Source: Pseudomonadota bacterium (lineage in GTDB: Bacteria > Pseudomonadota > Gammaproteobacteria > Burkholderiales > Sulfuriferulaceae). Taken from it: DNA of 50,280 bases. Location: the NCBI GenBank assembly GCA_021845925.1, contig JAJZUW010000013.1:1-50280 (forward strand), written 5' to 3'. Position 1 is the first letter of the stretch. Each line of letters begins with the position of its first letter. This document shows positions 36,889 through 45,416 of this stretch, in pieces. A program made the translations under genes and the position numbers. The notes under the pieces were generated by a model. That model did no database searches. It worked only from the letters and a program-made list of their open reading frames with translations, and had not been told where the DNA came from.

Positions 36889-38510
36889 TAGAGATTCACT
36901 CCGAACTTGAGACCAACGTCTTTCAGATAAGCCTTGATTTTCTTGAACTTGGCAAGATGACCATGCACCGGTTCATGCATGTCGACAAGGCGTTTCGCTT
37001 CGCGCATGTGTTCGTCGTGCCAGCCATGACGATCGCTTTCCACGATCAGGGCCTGGGCGGCATTCAGCGCCAGCTGGATATTCTGCGGCATGCGGTTTGC
37101 CGCTTCAAGCAGAAGTTCAATGGCGCCGGCCATATCGCCCTGCCTGGCCTTCATGACCCCTTCGTTGTTCAGTTTGACCACTGCAACCACACTGTCTTCA
37201 ATCAGTGCCTTGCTTTCTTCTCCACGGCCAACCGCTTCCAGCATATTGCGCACGGATTGCTGGAAGCGGGCGTCATCGTAATAGTTGCTCACCATCTCGC
37301 GCACCATCTGGCGGCCAATTTCTTCTTCGCCATTCAGGAACGCAGAGCGGGCCAGATCAACAGCCACCTGGTCGGACAATTGCAGTTTGGCATCATCGCG
37401 CGCTTTCAGCGCACGGGCAAGCGCGACCTTTGCTGCGGCTTCATTTTCGGCGGCATGCTGGATCAGCGATTCCATGGTGGATGCCGCCAGTTCGACTTCG
37501 GGTGAATCGCCAAAGGAATCCCGCGCATTGCCAATGGTACGCACTGCCTTGTCGAACTGTTTCTGATCCATCTGCACCCTGCTCAGATTAACGTAATCCT
37601 TGTAGGTGCGCAGAAACGAATATCGGCCCTTGTCCACCACGGTTTCAAAAGCCTTGCCGGCCGTTTCCAGGTCCTGGTTACGATAAGCCACCTCACCCAG
37701 CGCAGTCTGGCGAACCAGGTTGCCGGGCGCAATCTTCAACGCCGACTGCAAGGTTTCCTGGGCTTCTTCTCCCATGCCGGCTGCGCCCTGCACTTCGGCA
37801 AGCGTGTCATAGGCAGCCAGATATTCGGGCATTTCGGCAATAGCTTCCCGAAGTTCGCCCATGGCACTGTCGAGCTCGCCGGAATTGTGCATGGCGCGCG
37901 CCAGACCAAGCCTGGCCCAGGGCACCACCCTGAGATGCAGTATTTCCTCATACAGAGCCCGTGCTTCGTCCTCGCGGCCCAGTTCAAGCAACAACTCGCC
38001 CTTGGTGCGCATCACATCGATGCTGTAACGGGTCTTTTGTGCCAGCAAACGGTCGCATTCTTCAACTGCCTTGTCCAGATGACGCTGGGTTAGCTGGGTA
38101 TAAATCCTGGAAAAAGCTTCCTTCTTGTCAAACACCCGTTCCAGGCGCAAGCGCATGGTTTCGGCAGTAAATGGCTTGAGCAGATAATCGTCCGGCGCCA
38201 TTTCCGCACAAAGCACCACCTTTTCATAGCTTCGTTCCGCAGTCACCATCAGAAACACCACCGACGGGGAGATCAGTCCTTCCCGACGAACGAATTCGAG
38301 CAATTGCTGACCATCGGTGCCGTCGCCCAGATTGTAATCACACACGATCATGTCGAATTCACGGCTACGGATGCGGTAGATCGCTTCGCCGGCCGTGTAG
38401 GAAGCCTCGCTGCGCGTAATGCCGAAATTGCTGAGCGTGATGCGCAACGAAGAACACATTGCCTGACTGTCGTCCACGATCAGGACCCGTTTTTTGCTAT
38501 AGTCGATCAC
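36888..38510 (-). CDS. Response regulator with TPR output domain
   Basis: 540 residues. A CheY-type receiver (1-125) has the acidic pair D13/D14, phospho-acceptor D58 (VCDYN) and K112 (LLKPF). The remaining 400 residues form TPR-type helical repeats (for example ARALYEEILHLRVVPWA and AMGELREAIAEMPEYLAAYD), a protein-binding output in place of DNA binding. GTG start with AGG upstream. It is coupled to the kinase-like gene downstream and lies in a directon with thyA and sucCD. Similar receiver-TPR proteins exist in beta- and gammaproteobacteria; the target is not known. Confidence 0.9.
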   Translation of the reverse strand: MIDYSKKRVLIVDDSQAMCSSLRITLSNFGITRSEASYTAGEAIYRIRSREFDMIVCDYNLGDGTDGQQLLEFVRREGLISPSVVFLMVTAERSYEKVVLCAEMAPDDYLLKPFTAETMRLRLERVFDKKEAFSRIYTQLTQRHLDKAVEECDRLLAQKTRYSIDVMRTKGELLLELGREDEARALYEEILHLRVVPWARLGLARAMHNSGELDSAMGELREAIAEMPEYLAAYDTLAEVQGAAGMGEEAQETLQSALKIAPGNLVRQTALGEVAYRNQDLETAGKAFETVVDKGRYSFLRTYKDYVNLSRVQMDQKQFDKAVRTIGNARDSFGDSPEVELAASTMESLIQHAAENEAAAKVALARALKARDDAKLQLSDQVAVDLARSAFLNGEEEIGRQMVREMVSNYYDDARFQQSVRNMLEAVGRGEESKALIEDSVVAVVKLNNEGVMKARQGDMAGAIELLLEAANRMPQNIQLALNAAQALIVESDRHGWHDEHMREAKRLVDMHEPVHGHLAKFKKIKAYLKDVGLKFGVNL

Positions 38511-38543
38511 TGCCTGCCCCCTGCCCTGATGTCACTCTGCCGG

Positions 38544-39338
38544 TCAAACCGCTACCGGTGCCTTGATGGCGGGATGCGGATCGTAACCTTCCAGGACAAA
38601 ATCTTCAAAACGGAAGGCAAACAGATCCGTCACTTCTGGGTTGATTCGCATCACCGGCAAACTGCGCGGTTCACGTGACAATTGCAGGTCCGCCTGGTCC
38701 AGGTGATTGGAATACAGATGGGCATCGCCAAGCGTATGCACAAAGTCGCCAGCCTGCAAACCACACACCTGGGCAATCATCATGGTCAGCAGTGCGTAGC
38801 TGGCGATATTGAAAGGGACGCCGAGAAAAATATCTGCGCTGCGCTGATACAGCTGACAGCTCAGCTTGCCATCGGCGACATAAAACTGGAACAGGGCATG
38901 GCATGGCGCCAGCGCCATGCGATCGAGCTCACCGACATTCCACGCCGACACTATCATGCGTCGCGAATCGGGCTGGCTGCGTATCTGCTGCAAAATCTGG
39001 CTGATCTGATCGATCTGGCGACCATCGGCTGTCGGCCAGCTGCGCCACTGATGACCATAAACCGGGCCCAGATCACCATTTTCGTCGGCCCACTCATCCC
39101 AGATCGTGACCCCATGTTCGTGCAGCCAGGCCACATTGGTGTCGCCGCGCAAAAACCAGAGCAGTTCATGGATGATCGAACGCAGATGGAGCTTTTTGGT
39201 TGTCAGCAATGGAAAACCTCTGGCAAGATCAAAGCGCATCTGCCAGCCAAACACCGACAGCGTTCCGGTGCCGGTGCGATCGGTCTTTGGCGTGCCATGC
39301 TCGCGGACATGGCGCATCAACTCAAGATACTGTTGCAT
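38544..39338 (-). CDS. thyA: Thymidylate synthase ThyA
   Basis: 264 residues, the same length as the E. coli enzyme, methylating dUMP with methylene-tetrahydrofolate. Catalytic C146 lies in [12 protein letters not shown], and the family block [12 protein letters not shown] and the RxDRTGTGT loop at 21-26 are intact. A longer frame reaches 39614, but GGGGGAG just before the ATG at 39338 and the family length fix this start. Its first 17 bases overlap the bpt gene in another frame. It precedes the receiver-TPR gene by 33 bases. Confidence 0.96.
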   Translation of the reverse strand: MQQYLELMRHVREHGTPKTDRTGTGTLSVFGWQMRFDLARGFPLLTTKKLHLRSIIHELLWFLRGDTNVAWLHEHGVTIWDEWADENGDLGPVYGHQWRSWPTADGRQIDQISQILQQIRSQPDSRRMIVSAWNVGELDRMALAPCHALFQFYVADGKLSCQLYQRSADIFLGVPFNIASYALLTMMIAQVCGLQAGDFVHTLGDAHLYSNHLDQADLQLSREPRSLPVMRINPEVTDLFAFRFEDFVLEGYDPHPAIKAPVAV

Positions 39339-40101
39339 TCTCCCCCCTGCCACCGTCACTTGCGCAGTTGTCGCCATCACTGGCCGAAAGCAACTGCCAC
39401 ACTCCGTCAACCAGCCCTTCCAGCGGTTGATAACGAATCTTGTAAGCCATTTTCCGGCTTTCCTGCACCCAGTATCCAAGGTAGAGATAAGGCAGGCGCA
39501 AACGCCTGACCAAGTCAATCTGCCACAGCACGTTGAACACGCCAAAACTGCGCTGCGGCAAGTCCGGGTCAAAAAAGGTGTAGACGGCCGACAGGCCATC
39601 GGCCACTGCATCAACCACGCTCACCATGCGCAGCTGACCAGCTTCGCGAAACTCCAGCAGCCAGCTATCCACGTGGCTGTCTACCATGAATTCTTCATAT
39701 TGTCCGGGATCGTCATGGTCCATACCGCCGCCGGCATGCCGCGTCGCCTGGTACCGCTGGTAAAGCCGGAAATGCTCTTCGTCGAAATGCGGCGCCAGCA
39801 GTCGCACCTCGACTGCGTGATTGCGGTTGATCACTTTGCGGTGGGTGCGCCCCGGCCTGAAACCATCCACCGCAACCCGAACCGGCACGCAAGCCCGGCA
39901 ATTGTCACATGCCGGCCGATAGGTATGCAGGGCGCTGCGCCGGAAACCCCGACGGATCAGTTCGCTATAGACCGCCGTATTGACCTTGTGGGCCGGAATC
40001 GCAACCTGGGAACGCGCTTTCTGATCCGGCAGATAACTGCAGGGATGTTCTGCAGTCAGGTAAAACTGCAAACTGACAGACTGGCGCAAGACATCGTTCA
40101 T
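39322..40101 (-). CDS. bpt: Aspartate/glutamate leucyltransferase (Bpt/Ate type)
   Basis: 259 residues. The N-terminal ATE domain has the CxxC-like HPCSYLP and CRACVPVRV pairs, and the C-terminal domain includes [10 protein letters not shown] and [17 protein letters not shown], all family-specific. In bacteria this enzyme adds Leu from tRNA to N-terminal Asp/Glu, marking proteins for ClpAP. It overlaps aat by four bases and thyA by 17. The C-terminal tail of about 20 residues ([11 protein letters not shown]) is low-complexity and beyond the usual end, perhaps drifted because of overlap with thyA. Confidence 0.93.
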   Translation of the reverse strand: MNDVLRQSVSLQFYLTAEHPCSYLPDQKARSQVAIPAHKVNTAVYSELIRRGFRRSALHTYRPACDNCRACVPVRVAVDGFRPGRTHRKVINRNHAVEVRLLAPHFDEEHFRLYQRYQATRHAGGGMDHDDPGQYEEFMVDSHVDSWLLEFREAGQLRMVSVVDAVADGLSAVYTFFDPDLPQRSFGVFNVLWQIDLVRRLRLPYLYLGYWVQESRKMAYKIRYQPLEGLVDGVWQLLSASDGDNCASDGGRGENATVS

Positions 40102-40790
40102 GGCACAGACTCCGGCCAGCAGGTCGCATCACTGTCCTGAGCGGATGACAGACGTCGGAGAAAATCCGTGCGAAGAATCGTCCTGGCGCCGAAACGGGCC
40201 AGATGATCCGTGTACATCTGACAGTCAATCAATTCACAACCCTTCGCAGCCAATGCCCGCACTAGATGCACAAAAGCCACTTTCGAGGCATCCGGCACAC
40301 GGGCAAACATGGACTCGCCAAAAAACACCCGCCCCAGGACCACTCCGTACAACCCGCCCACCAGCCGATCGTCCTGCCAGCTTTCCATGCTGTGCGCATA
40401 TCCCGCACGATGCAACGCCACATAGGCGGCAATCATGTCCTCGCCAATCCAGGTGCCAGGCTGGTTCTGTCTTGGCGCTGCACATGCCCGAACGACATCT
40501 TCGAACGCTGTATCACTACGCAGGTCGAAAGGCGTCTTGCGCATGACCCTCTCCAGCGAATGTGGAACATGCAACCATTCCGGTAACAATACCATGCGCG
40601 GATCCGGACTCCACCACAGAATCGGCTGACCTTCACCATACCATGGAAAAATGCCTTGCCGGTATGCTGCCAGCAACCAGTCAGTGTCGAGTTTACCACC
40701 CGCAGCCAGCAAACCCTCCGGTTCACGCAGAGCCAGCTCGGGCGATGGAAATGCATCAGGTCGGGTCAACCAGGGCAACATGGGAAACAT
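40098..40790 (-). CDS. aat: Leucyl/phenylalanyl-tRNA-protein transferase
   Basis: 230 residues transferring Leu or Phe to N-terminal Lys or Arg. Family blocks are intact: GLLAAGGKLDTDWLLAAYRQGIFPW-type start, WWSPDPRMVL, GTWIGEDMIAAY, AHSMESW and VFFGESMF. It opens the minus-strand directon and overlaps bpt by four bases, so the two N-end-rule transferases are made together. The start may instead be the ATG three codons on (MLPWL). Confidence 0.95.
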   Translation of the reverse strand: MFPMLPWLTRPDAFPSPELALREPEGLLAAGGKLDTDWLLAAYRQGIFPWYGEGQPILWWSPDPRMVLLPEWLHVPHSLERVMRKTPFDLRSDTAFEDVVRACAAPRQNQPGTWIGEDMIAAYVALHRAGYAHSMESWQDDRLVGGLYGVVLGRVFFGESMFARVPDASKVAFVHLVRALAAKGCELIDCQMYTDHLARFGARTILRTDFLRRLSSAQDSDATCWPESVP

Positions 40791-40961
40791 TCTACAACAA
40801 CTGTCCGCATCCGAACTGGTTCTGACAAATTTCTGTCATCATTTTACCTAACCGCACAAACGGCATTGTCCACCTGACCGGCCAAATGCTGCTCCCCGCC
40901 TACGTCAAGCTCAATTCTGCATCATGTTGTTGCAAATTTCATAATGTCATATATCAGACTC

Positions 40962-40989
40962 TTGACATTTTTAAATATGAAGATATATT
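40962..40989 (+). promoter_or_regulatory. Sigma70-like promoter for the DUF3149 gene
   Basis: TTGACA (40962-40967), a 16-base AT-rich spacer and TATATT (40984-40989) form a near-consensus promoter. It would give a leader of about 125 bases before the ATG at 41121. The 40791-41120 gap is AT-rich around this promoter, unlike its neighbours, and I see no other gene in it. Confidence 0.6.
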
Positions 40990-41120
40990 TGTCCTAAAGT
41001 ATGCAAGTCGGTACTACCAGTTCAGTCCATGTTGTGCAGGGAAGTGTCGAAAGCTGTAACAGTAGGTCAGTCAGTGACTGACAACAAAACGTTTGTCTGT
41101 GTCAAAGAAAGGAAAAAATC

Positions 41121-41252
41121 ATGCTGGATATTCTGTTCCACAGCCCGATTGGCTTGCTGAGCATCTTTACGGTCGTATTTGCCGTTGGAATGATGACCTG
41201 GTTCACCTGGTGGTTCCTCAAGCAATCCAGAAAACATCACGGCGACAACTAA
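41121..41252 (+). CDS. DUF3149 single-pass membrane mini-protein
   Basis: 43 residues, [20 protein letters not shown] onward, with one TM helix (about 11-33, rich in Trp and Phe) and a short basic C terminus ([10 protein letters not shown]). This is the DUF3149 pattern: an amphipathic start, SxxGLLS, then a TM ending in a Trp-rich stretch. AAAGGA precedes the ATG. The function is unknown; such proteins usually stand alone. A strong promoter upstream and a hairpin terminator downstream show that it is its own transcription unit. Confidence 0.8.
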   Translation: MLDILFHSPIGLLSIFTVVFAVGMMTWFTWWFLKQSRKHHGDN

Positions 41253-41261
41253 TATCGCGCG

Positions 41262-41283
41262 GGGTTGCCTTTACCGGCAACCC
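41262..41283. terminator. Hairpin terminator between convergent genes
   Basis: GGGTTGCC (41262-41269) pairs perfectly with GGCAACCC (41276-41283) across TTTACC. It lies ten bases after the DUF3149 gene and 13 bases beyond the end of the convergent MFS gene, so it can serve both strands, though T-runs are weak. Confidence 0.6.
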
Positions 41284-41296
41284 TGCTAGAACGGCC

Positions 41297-42475
41297 TCAT
41301 CCGGCAGATTTCGGCGCACTGCCCAGCAAGCGCCAGGCCAATCCGGCGACCACCGCACCCAACAATCCCGCGCAACCGAATGCCGGACGCGCGCCAAAGT
41401 AATGCCAGATGGCACCGAATGTCACCCCCGCAGGAATAGCCGCAATGCCGGTGATCCAGTAATACCAGCCATACGCACTGGCACGCAGTTCAATCCCGAT
41501 CCAGTCCCCCACCACCGCACGCTCGGCCCCCTCTGACAATCCAGCCAAAACGCCAAACAGCAACGTAACCAGCCAGATGGCCTGTTCATTGGCCACCAGA
41601 GCCAGCAGCAGGAAAGTGGCGGCATAACCCGTCCACGACACCAGGATCACAGGCAGACGTCCCAGCGAATCCGCCAGCATGCCACCACGCAGGGAAGCCA
41701 TGGATTTGGCAAAACTCAGCATGGCCCACAACAGCAACAGGTCCACCGTACTCATGCCCAGTTCATGCCCGCGCAACACAATAAACGTTTCGGAAGCCCG
41801 TGCGAACGCAAACAAGCCAAGCAGGATCAGATAATGCCGCAGACGGGGATGCAGATCCCACCAGGCCAGAGGCTCGGTACGTACATTCCGCACCACTGAC
41901 AATGCGGGAGGCCGTGCCACACCAAACACCAGCAGCAGCACAGCAAGCATGCCGGGAAGGGCCGACCATGCAATCACCTGCACCAGGGACAAGCCATATG
42001 TCAGTGCAGCAGCGGCTGCCAGGCTGCCAGCAACCGATCCGCCATTGTCAAAGGCCCGGTGCAAACCGAAGGCCTTGCCGCGCATATCCGTATGCACGGC
42101 ATCGGCAATCAGCGCATCACGCGGCGCACTACGCAACCCTTTGCCGATACGATCCGTACTGCGCAAGAACAGCAGCATCGGCCATCCGGCCGAAAAAGCA
42201 ATCAGCGGCCGAACAAGATTGGACACCGAATAGCCAGCAACAGTCAGTAATTTGCGGTGACTGCGTACTTGGTCAGAATGTCGTCCGGACCACAGTTTTA
42301 GCATGGCAGCAACAGCGTCGGCCACACCTTCGATCAGACCCAGTGCAACCGGACCACCCGCAAGCACACTGGCCAGCAGGATTGGAATCAGTGGCACCAC
42401 CATTTCGGATGCCAGATCATTCAGCAGACTGACCCAACCCAGGACCAGAACGGTGCGCGGCAATCCAAGCCACAT
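41297..42475 (-). CDS. MFS transporter
   Basis: 392 residues from the ATG at 42475, chosen because AAAGGA lies nine bases before it; in-frame starts at 42490 and 42529 would extend a hydrophilic N terminus. Twelve hydrophobic segments. LNDLASEMVVPLIPILL in helix 1, GRHSDQVRSHRK as the loop 2-3 motif A, and RIGKGLRSAPRDALIAD after helix 4 resemble a group of bacterial MFS proteins of unknown substrate. It is convergent with the DUF3149 gene and divergent from tRNA-Arg. Confidence 0.82.
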   Translation of the reverse strand: MWLGLPRTVLVLGWVSLLNDLASEMVVPLIPILLASVLAGGPVALGLIEGVADAVAAMLKLWSGRHSDQVRSHRKLLTVAGYSVSNLVRPLIAFSAGWPMLLFLRSTDRIGKGLRSAPRDALIADAVHTDMRGKAFGLHRAFDNGGSVAGSLAAAAALTYGLSLVQVIAWSALPGMLAVLLLVFGVARPPALSVVRNVRTEPLAWWDLHPRLRHYLILLGLFAFARASETFIVLRGHELGMSTVDLLLLWAMLSFAKSMASLRGGMLADSLGRLPVILVSWTGYAATFLLLALVANEQAIWLVTLLFGVLAGLSEGAERAVVGDWIGIELRASAYGWYYWITGIAAIPAGVTFGAIWHYFGARPAFGCAGLLGAVVAGLAWRLLGSAPKSAG

Positions 42476-42560
42476 GGGTTTTCCTTTCATCACAACAAGC
42501 GGTTCGCCTGCATCAGGCATGACGCGCACGGGTGTTTCGCGCTACAATGAGCGCCCGCAT

Positions 42561-42636
42561 GCCCCGGTAGCTCAGTGGATAGAGCATTCCCCTCCTAAGG
42601 GAAGGGTCACACGTTCGATTCGTGTCCGGGGCACCA
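42561..42636 (+). tRNA. tRNA-Arg (CCT anticodon)
   Basis: 76 bases with acceptor GCCCCGG and CCGGGGC, a D arm with TAGCTCAGTGGATAGAGCA, anticodon stem TTCCC/GGGAA with loop CTCCTAA, T arm with GTTCGATTC and encoded CCA. CCT decodes AGG. It looks complete and functional. Confidence 0.95.
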
Positions 42637-42646
42637 CAACCTCGGA

Positions 42647-43546
42647 TCAGTTCGCCTTGGTACTGATCTCGGCACGCAGGACATGGCTGCCACCAGGTTC
42701 GACCGTGATGCTGTCTTTGCCTGCATTGCAGGTTTCCACACAAAGCATTTCGCGATACTCTTCGGGCTCCATGTCGGCAAAACCGGCAGCCTTGTCCACC
42801 CACGGATTCCAGACAACCGTGCTGTGACTACCAGACTTGGCCACGCTGATCTTGCGATCGCAACCCGCATCGTCAATGACACAGGTCGATGCCGTATCGA
42901 GATATATCCGGTCGGTTTCACCGCCAAAAGTGACTGTTCCGTGCTGGACTTCGGTGGCAAATCCATGCACCTTGTCGAGATACTGTACGTTTTCCAGTCC
43001 GCTGACCGCCGTGCGAGCAATGTCGCCAATCCGGAAATAGGTATGCAATGCCTCGGTGATGGTAAAGGATTCTTTCCCTGTATTGTGGGTGATCAGTTCC
43101 ATCACCAGTGTCGCGCCAATGGTCACGCGCAATTCAAGATTGAAAGCGTGGTTCCAGATGGCGCGGGTTTCCTCGGTGTCGCTGATCCCCATGCGCACCA
43201 CCAGCAGTTCGCCATGCCAGTCTGCCGACAGCAGATCCCACATGCGGGTGCGCACGAACCCATGCGCGGGCTTACCCTCCTCACCGGCGCCAAACCAGGG
43301 CCAGCATACTGGCACCCCACCACGCACACCCTTGCCAGTCTGATACTGGGCAGCACGGCTGACCCAGAGCACCGGTTGATGGCCAGCCGGCTGCCATTCG
43401 AGCACCTGGGCACCCTGCAACGCTATCAGCGTCCGGGCGAACGGCGTGCTGATGCGCAGCACGGGGATCGAATTCCGGTCGATGATTTCCAGCGTGCTGG
43501 TCATGCCAAAGCGATCATTCAGAATGGCGATATCTTCCTGCAACAT
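42647..43546 (-). CDS. D-hexose-6-phosphate mutarotase (YeaD-like)
   Basis: 299-residue aldose-1-epimerase-fold enzyme that interconverts alpha and beta anomers of hexose 6-phosphates. Family blocks: QGAQVLEWQPAG, VRGGVPVCWPWFG, HGFVRTRMW (His near residue 95), LHTYFRIGDI with the second His, and VVWNPWVDKAAGFADM. The start at 43546 has AGGAG about nine bases upstream, within the end of the ABC exporter gene; only one base separates the two, so they are co-translated. The link between an Atm1-type exporter and this enzyme is not obvious. Confidence 0.9.
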   Translation of the reverse strand: MLQEDIAILNDRFGMTSTLEIIDRNSIPVLRISTPFARTLIALQGAQVLEWQPAGHQPVLWVSRAAQYQTGKGVRGGVPVCWPWFGAGEEGKPAHGFVRTRMWDLLSADWHGELLVVRMGISDTEETRAIWNHAFNLELRVTIGATLVMELITHNTGKESFTITEALHTYFRIGDIARTAVSGLENVQYLDKVHGFATEVQHGTVTFGGETDRIYLDTASTCVIDDAGCDRKISVAKSGSHSTVVWNPWVDKAAGFADMEPEEYREMLCVETCNAGKDSITVEPGGSHVLRAEISTKAN

Positions 43547-43547
43547 T

Positions 43548-45356
43548 TCATTCTCCTGTTATCGGTTCAACTTGCTTATCTGTCGTTTCCTGCTGTTGCA
43601 GTGTCCATAATTTATAATAACTCCCCTGTCTTTCAAGCAGATCGCGGTGGGTCCCCGATTCCACGATCCGCCCGTTATCCATGACCAGAATGGCATGCGA
43701 ATCCACAATCGTGGACAACCGGTGCGCAATCGTCAGGGTAGTGCGATTTTGCGCTACTTCCTTTAATTCTGCCTGAATAATTTTCTCGGTCTGGCTGTCT
43801 AATGCCGAACTGGCTTCATCCAGAATCAGAATTGCAGGATCCTTAAGCAACGTACGTGCTATGGCGACGCGCTGTTTTTCGCCACCAGATAGCTTGAGTC
43901 CACGTTCTCCGACCTGGGTATCCCAGCCTTTTGGCAGGGATTCGATAAAATGAAGGATATGCGCAGCACGTGCGGCTTCGATCACTTCCTGCCGGCTGGC
44001 ATCCGGTCGGCCATAGGCAATGTTGTAATAGATGGAGTCGTTAAACAGCACGGTATCCTGCGGCACAATCCCGATAGCCCGCCGCAGACTGGCCTGACTG
44101 ACCTGACGTATGTCCTGGCCATCAATCTGGATACTGCCGCCCGTGACATCGTAAAAACGGTAACAGAGCCTTGCCAGAGTGGACTTTCCGGCACCGCTGG
44201 CGCCAACCACGGCCACGTTGTGGCCGGCTGGTATCTCGAAACTCACTTCGTTCAGCACTGGCCGTTCCGGATCATAGGCAAAACTGACCGAGCGGAATTC
44301 AAGCCGGCCGCCTGACAGGCGCAGATCTGGCGCCCCCGGCGTGTCTGCGATTTCGCGATGGGCGCGCAAGATTTCAAACAGTCTTTCGATATCGGTCAGT
44401 GACTGCTTGATTTCCCGATACATGACACCCAGAAAATTGAGCGGAATGAACATCTGGATCAGAAATGCGTTGATCATGACCAGATCACCCACCGTCATCC
44501 GTCCAGCCACCACCCCTGCCGATGCCCGCATCAGCATGACAGTCACGGCAATTGCAATGATGCTGGCCTGGGCTACATTCAGCAGACCAAGGGCCAGCTG
44601 GTTCTTGACTGCCGCCGCTTCCCAGTTGGACAGGTTGGCGTCATAACGCTCGGCCTCCCAGTTTTCGTTGCCAAAATACTTGACGGTTTCATAATTGAGC
44701 AGGCTGTCAATCGCCTTGCTGCTGGCAAGCGAATCCAGCTCGTTCATGCTGCGCCGGAATTTAGTGCGCCATTCCGTGATGGTAAACGTCAGCACCATGT
44801 AGACAATCAGTGCCGTGAGTGTGATGGCGGCGTACAGCCAGTCGTATCTGACCAGAAGAATACCGGCGACGAGCAGGATTTCGATCAGGGTCGGCAGCAC
44901 CGAAAACAGCGCCAGGTTGATCAGCGAGGAAATACTGCGCGTGCCACGTTCGATATCGCGTGTAATCCCGCCGGTCTGTCGCTCAAGATGAAAACGCAGG
45001 GAGAGTCCGTGCAGATGACGGAACACTTCCAGCCCGATACGACGGATGGCTCGCTGCGTCACCCGCGCAAAGACGATGTCGCGCAGATCGGAAAACATGG
45101 TGCTGGACAGGCGCAACAAGCCATACGCCAGCAGCAATCCCACCGGCACGGTCAGCGGCGCAGCCTTGCTGCCCAGATGATCGACGATGTCCTTCAGCAA
45201 CACCGGTATGCCGACACCCGCCAGTTTGCCTGCCACCAGCAGGCTCATTGCCAGTATCACTCTGGCCCGGTACTCCCACAGATAGGGTAGCAACCGTGCC
45301 AGTGTTCGCAAGTCAGCAGGACCAGCCGCGCCAGTCGAAAAATGATGGGGTCGCAT
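43548..45356 (-). CDS. Atm1-type ABC exporter (TM-NBD half-transporter)
   Basis: 602 residues from the ATG at 45356; TTG at 45377 is in frame but less likely. Six TM helices in the first 320 residues are followed by a nucleotide-binding domain: Walker A GASGAGKST, signature LSGGEKQR, Walker B LILDEAS and the H-loop TIAHRLST are intact. The GLSLRFHLERQTGGITRDIERGT segment is characteristic of the Atm1/HMT1 branch, which exports glutathione-linked metal or sulfur compounds. It acts as a homodimer in the inner membrane. Co-transcribed with the mutarotase gene. Confidence 0.92.
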   Translation of the reverse strand: MRPHHFSTGAAGPADLRTLARLLPYLWEYRARVILAMSLLVAGKLAGVGIPVLLKDIVDHLGSKAAPLTVPVGLLLAYGLLRLSSTMFSDLRDIVFARVTQRAIRRIGLEVFRHLHGLSLRFHLERQTGGITRDIERGTRSISSLINLALFSVLPTLIEILLVAGILLVRYDWLYAAITLTALIVYMVLTFTITEWRTKFRRSMNELDSLASSKAIDSLLNYETVKYFGNENWEAERYDANLSNWEAAAVKNQLALGLLNVAQASIIAIAVTVMLMRASAGVVAGRMTVGDLVMINAFLIQMFIPLNFLGVMYREIKQSLTDIERLFEILRAHREIADTPGAPDLRLSGGRLEFRSVSFAYDPERPVLNEVSFEIPAGHNVAVVGASGAGKSTLARLCYRFYDVTGGSIQIDGQDIRQVSQASLRRAIGIVPQDTVLFNDSIYYNIAYGRPDASRQEVIEAARAAHILHFIESLPKGWDTQVGERGLKLSGGEKQRVAIARTLLKDPAILILDEASSALDSQTEKIIQAELKEVAQNRTTLTIAHRLSTIVDSHAILVMDNGRIVESGTHRDLLERQGSYYKLWTLQQQETTDKQVEPITGE

Positions 45357-45416
45357 GTCAGAACCGGTATCCGTCAACGCAGGGGCATCCAGACTGCATG
45401 CACCGCATCCTTCGGG

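Noticed and set aside
39339-39614. N-terminal extension of ThyA by 92 residues
   Set aside because: It overlaps bpt in another frame; the ATG at 39338 has a strong binding site and gives the standard 264-residue enzyme.
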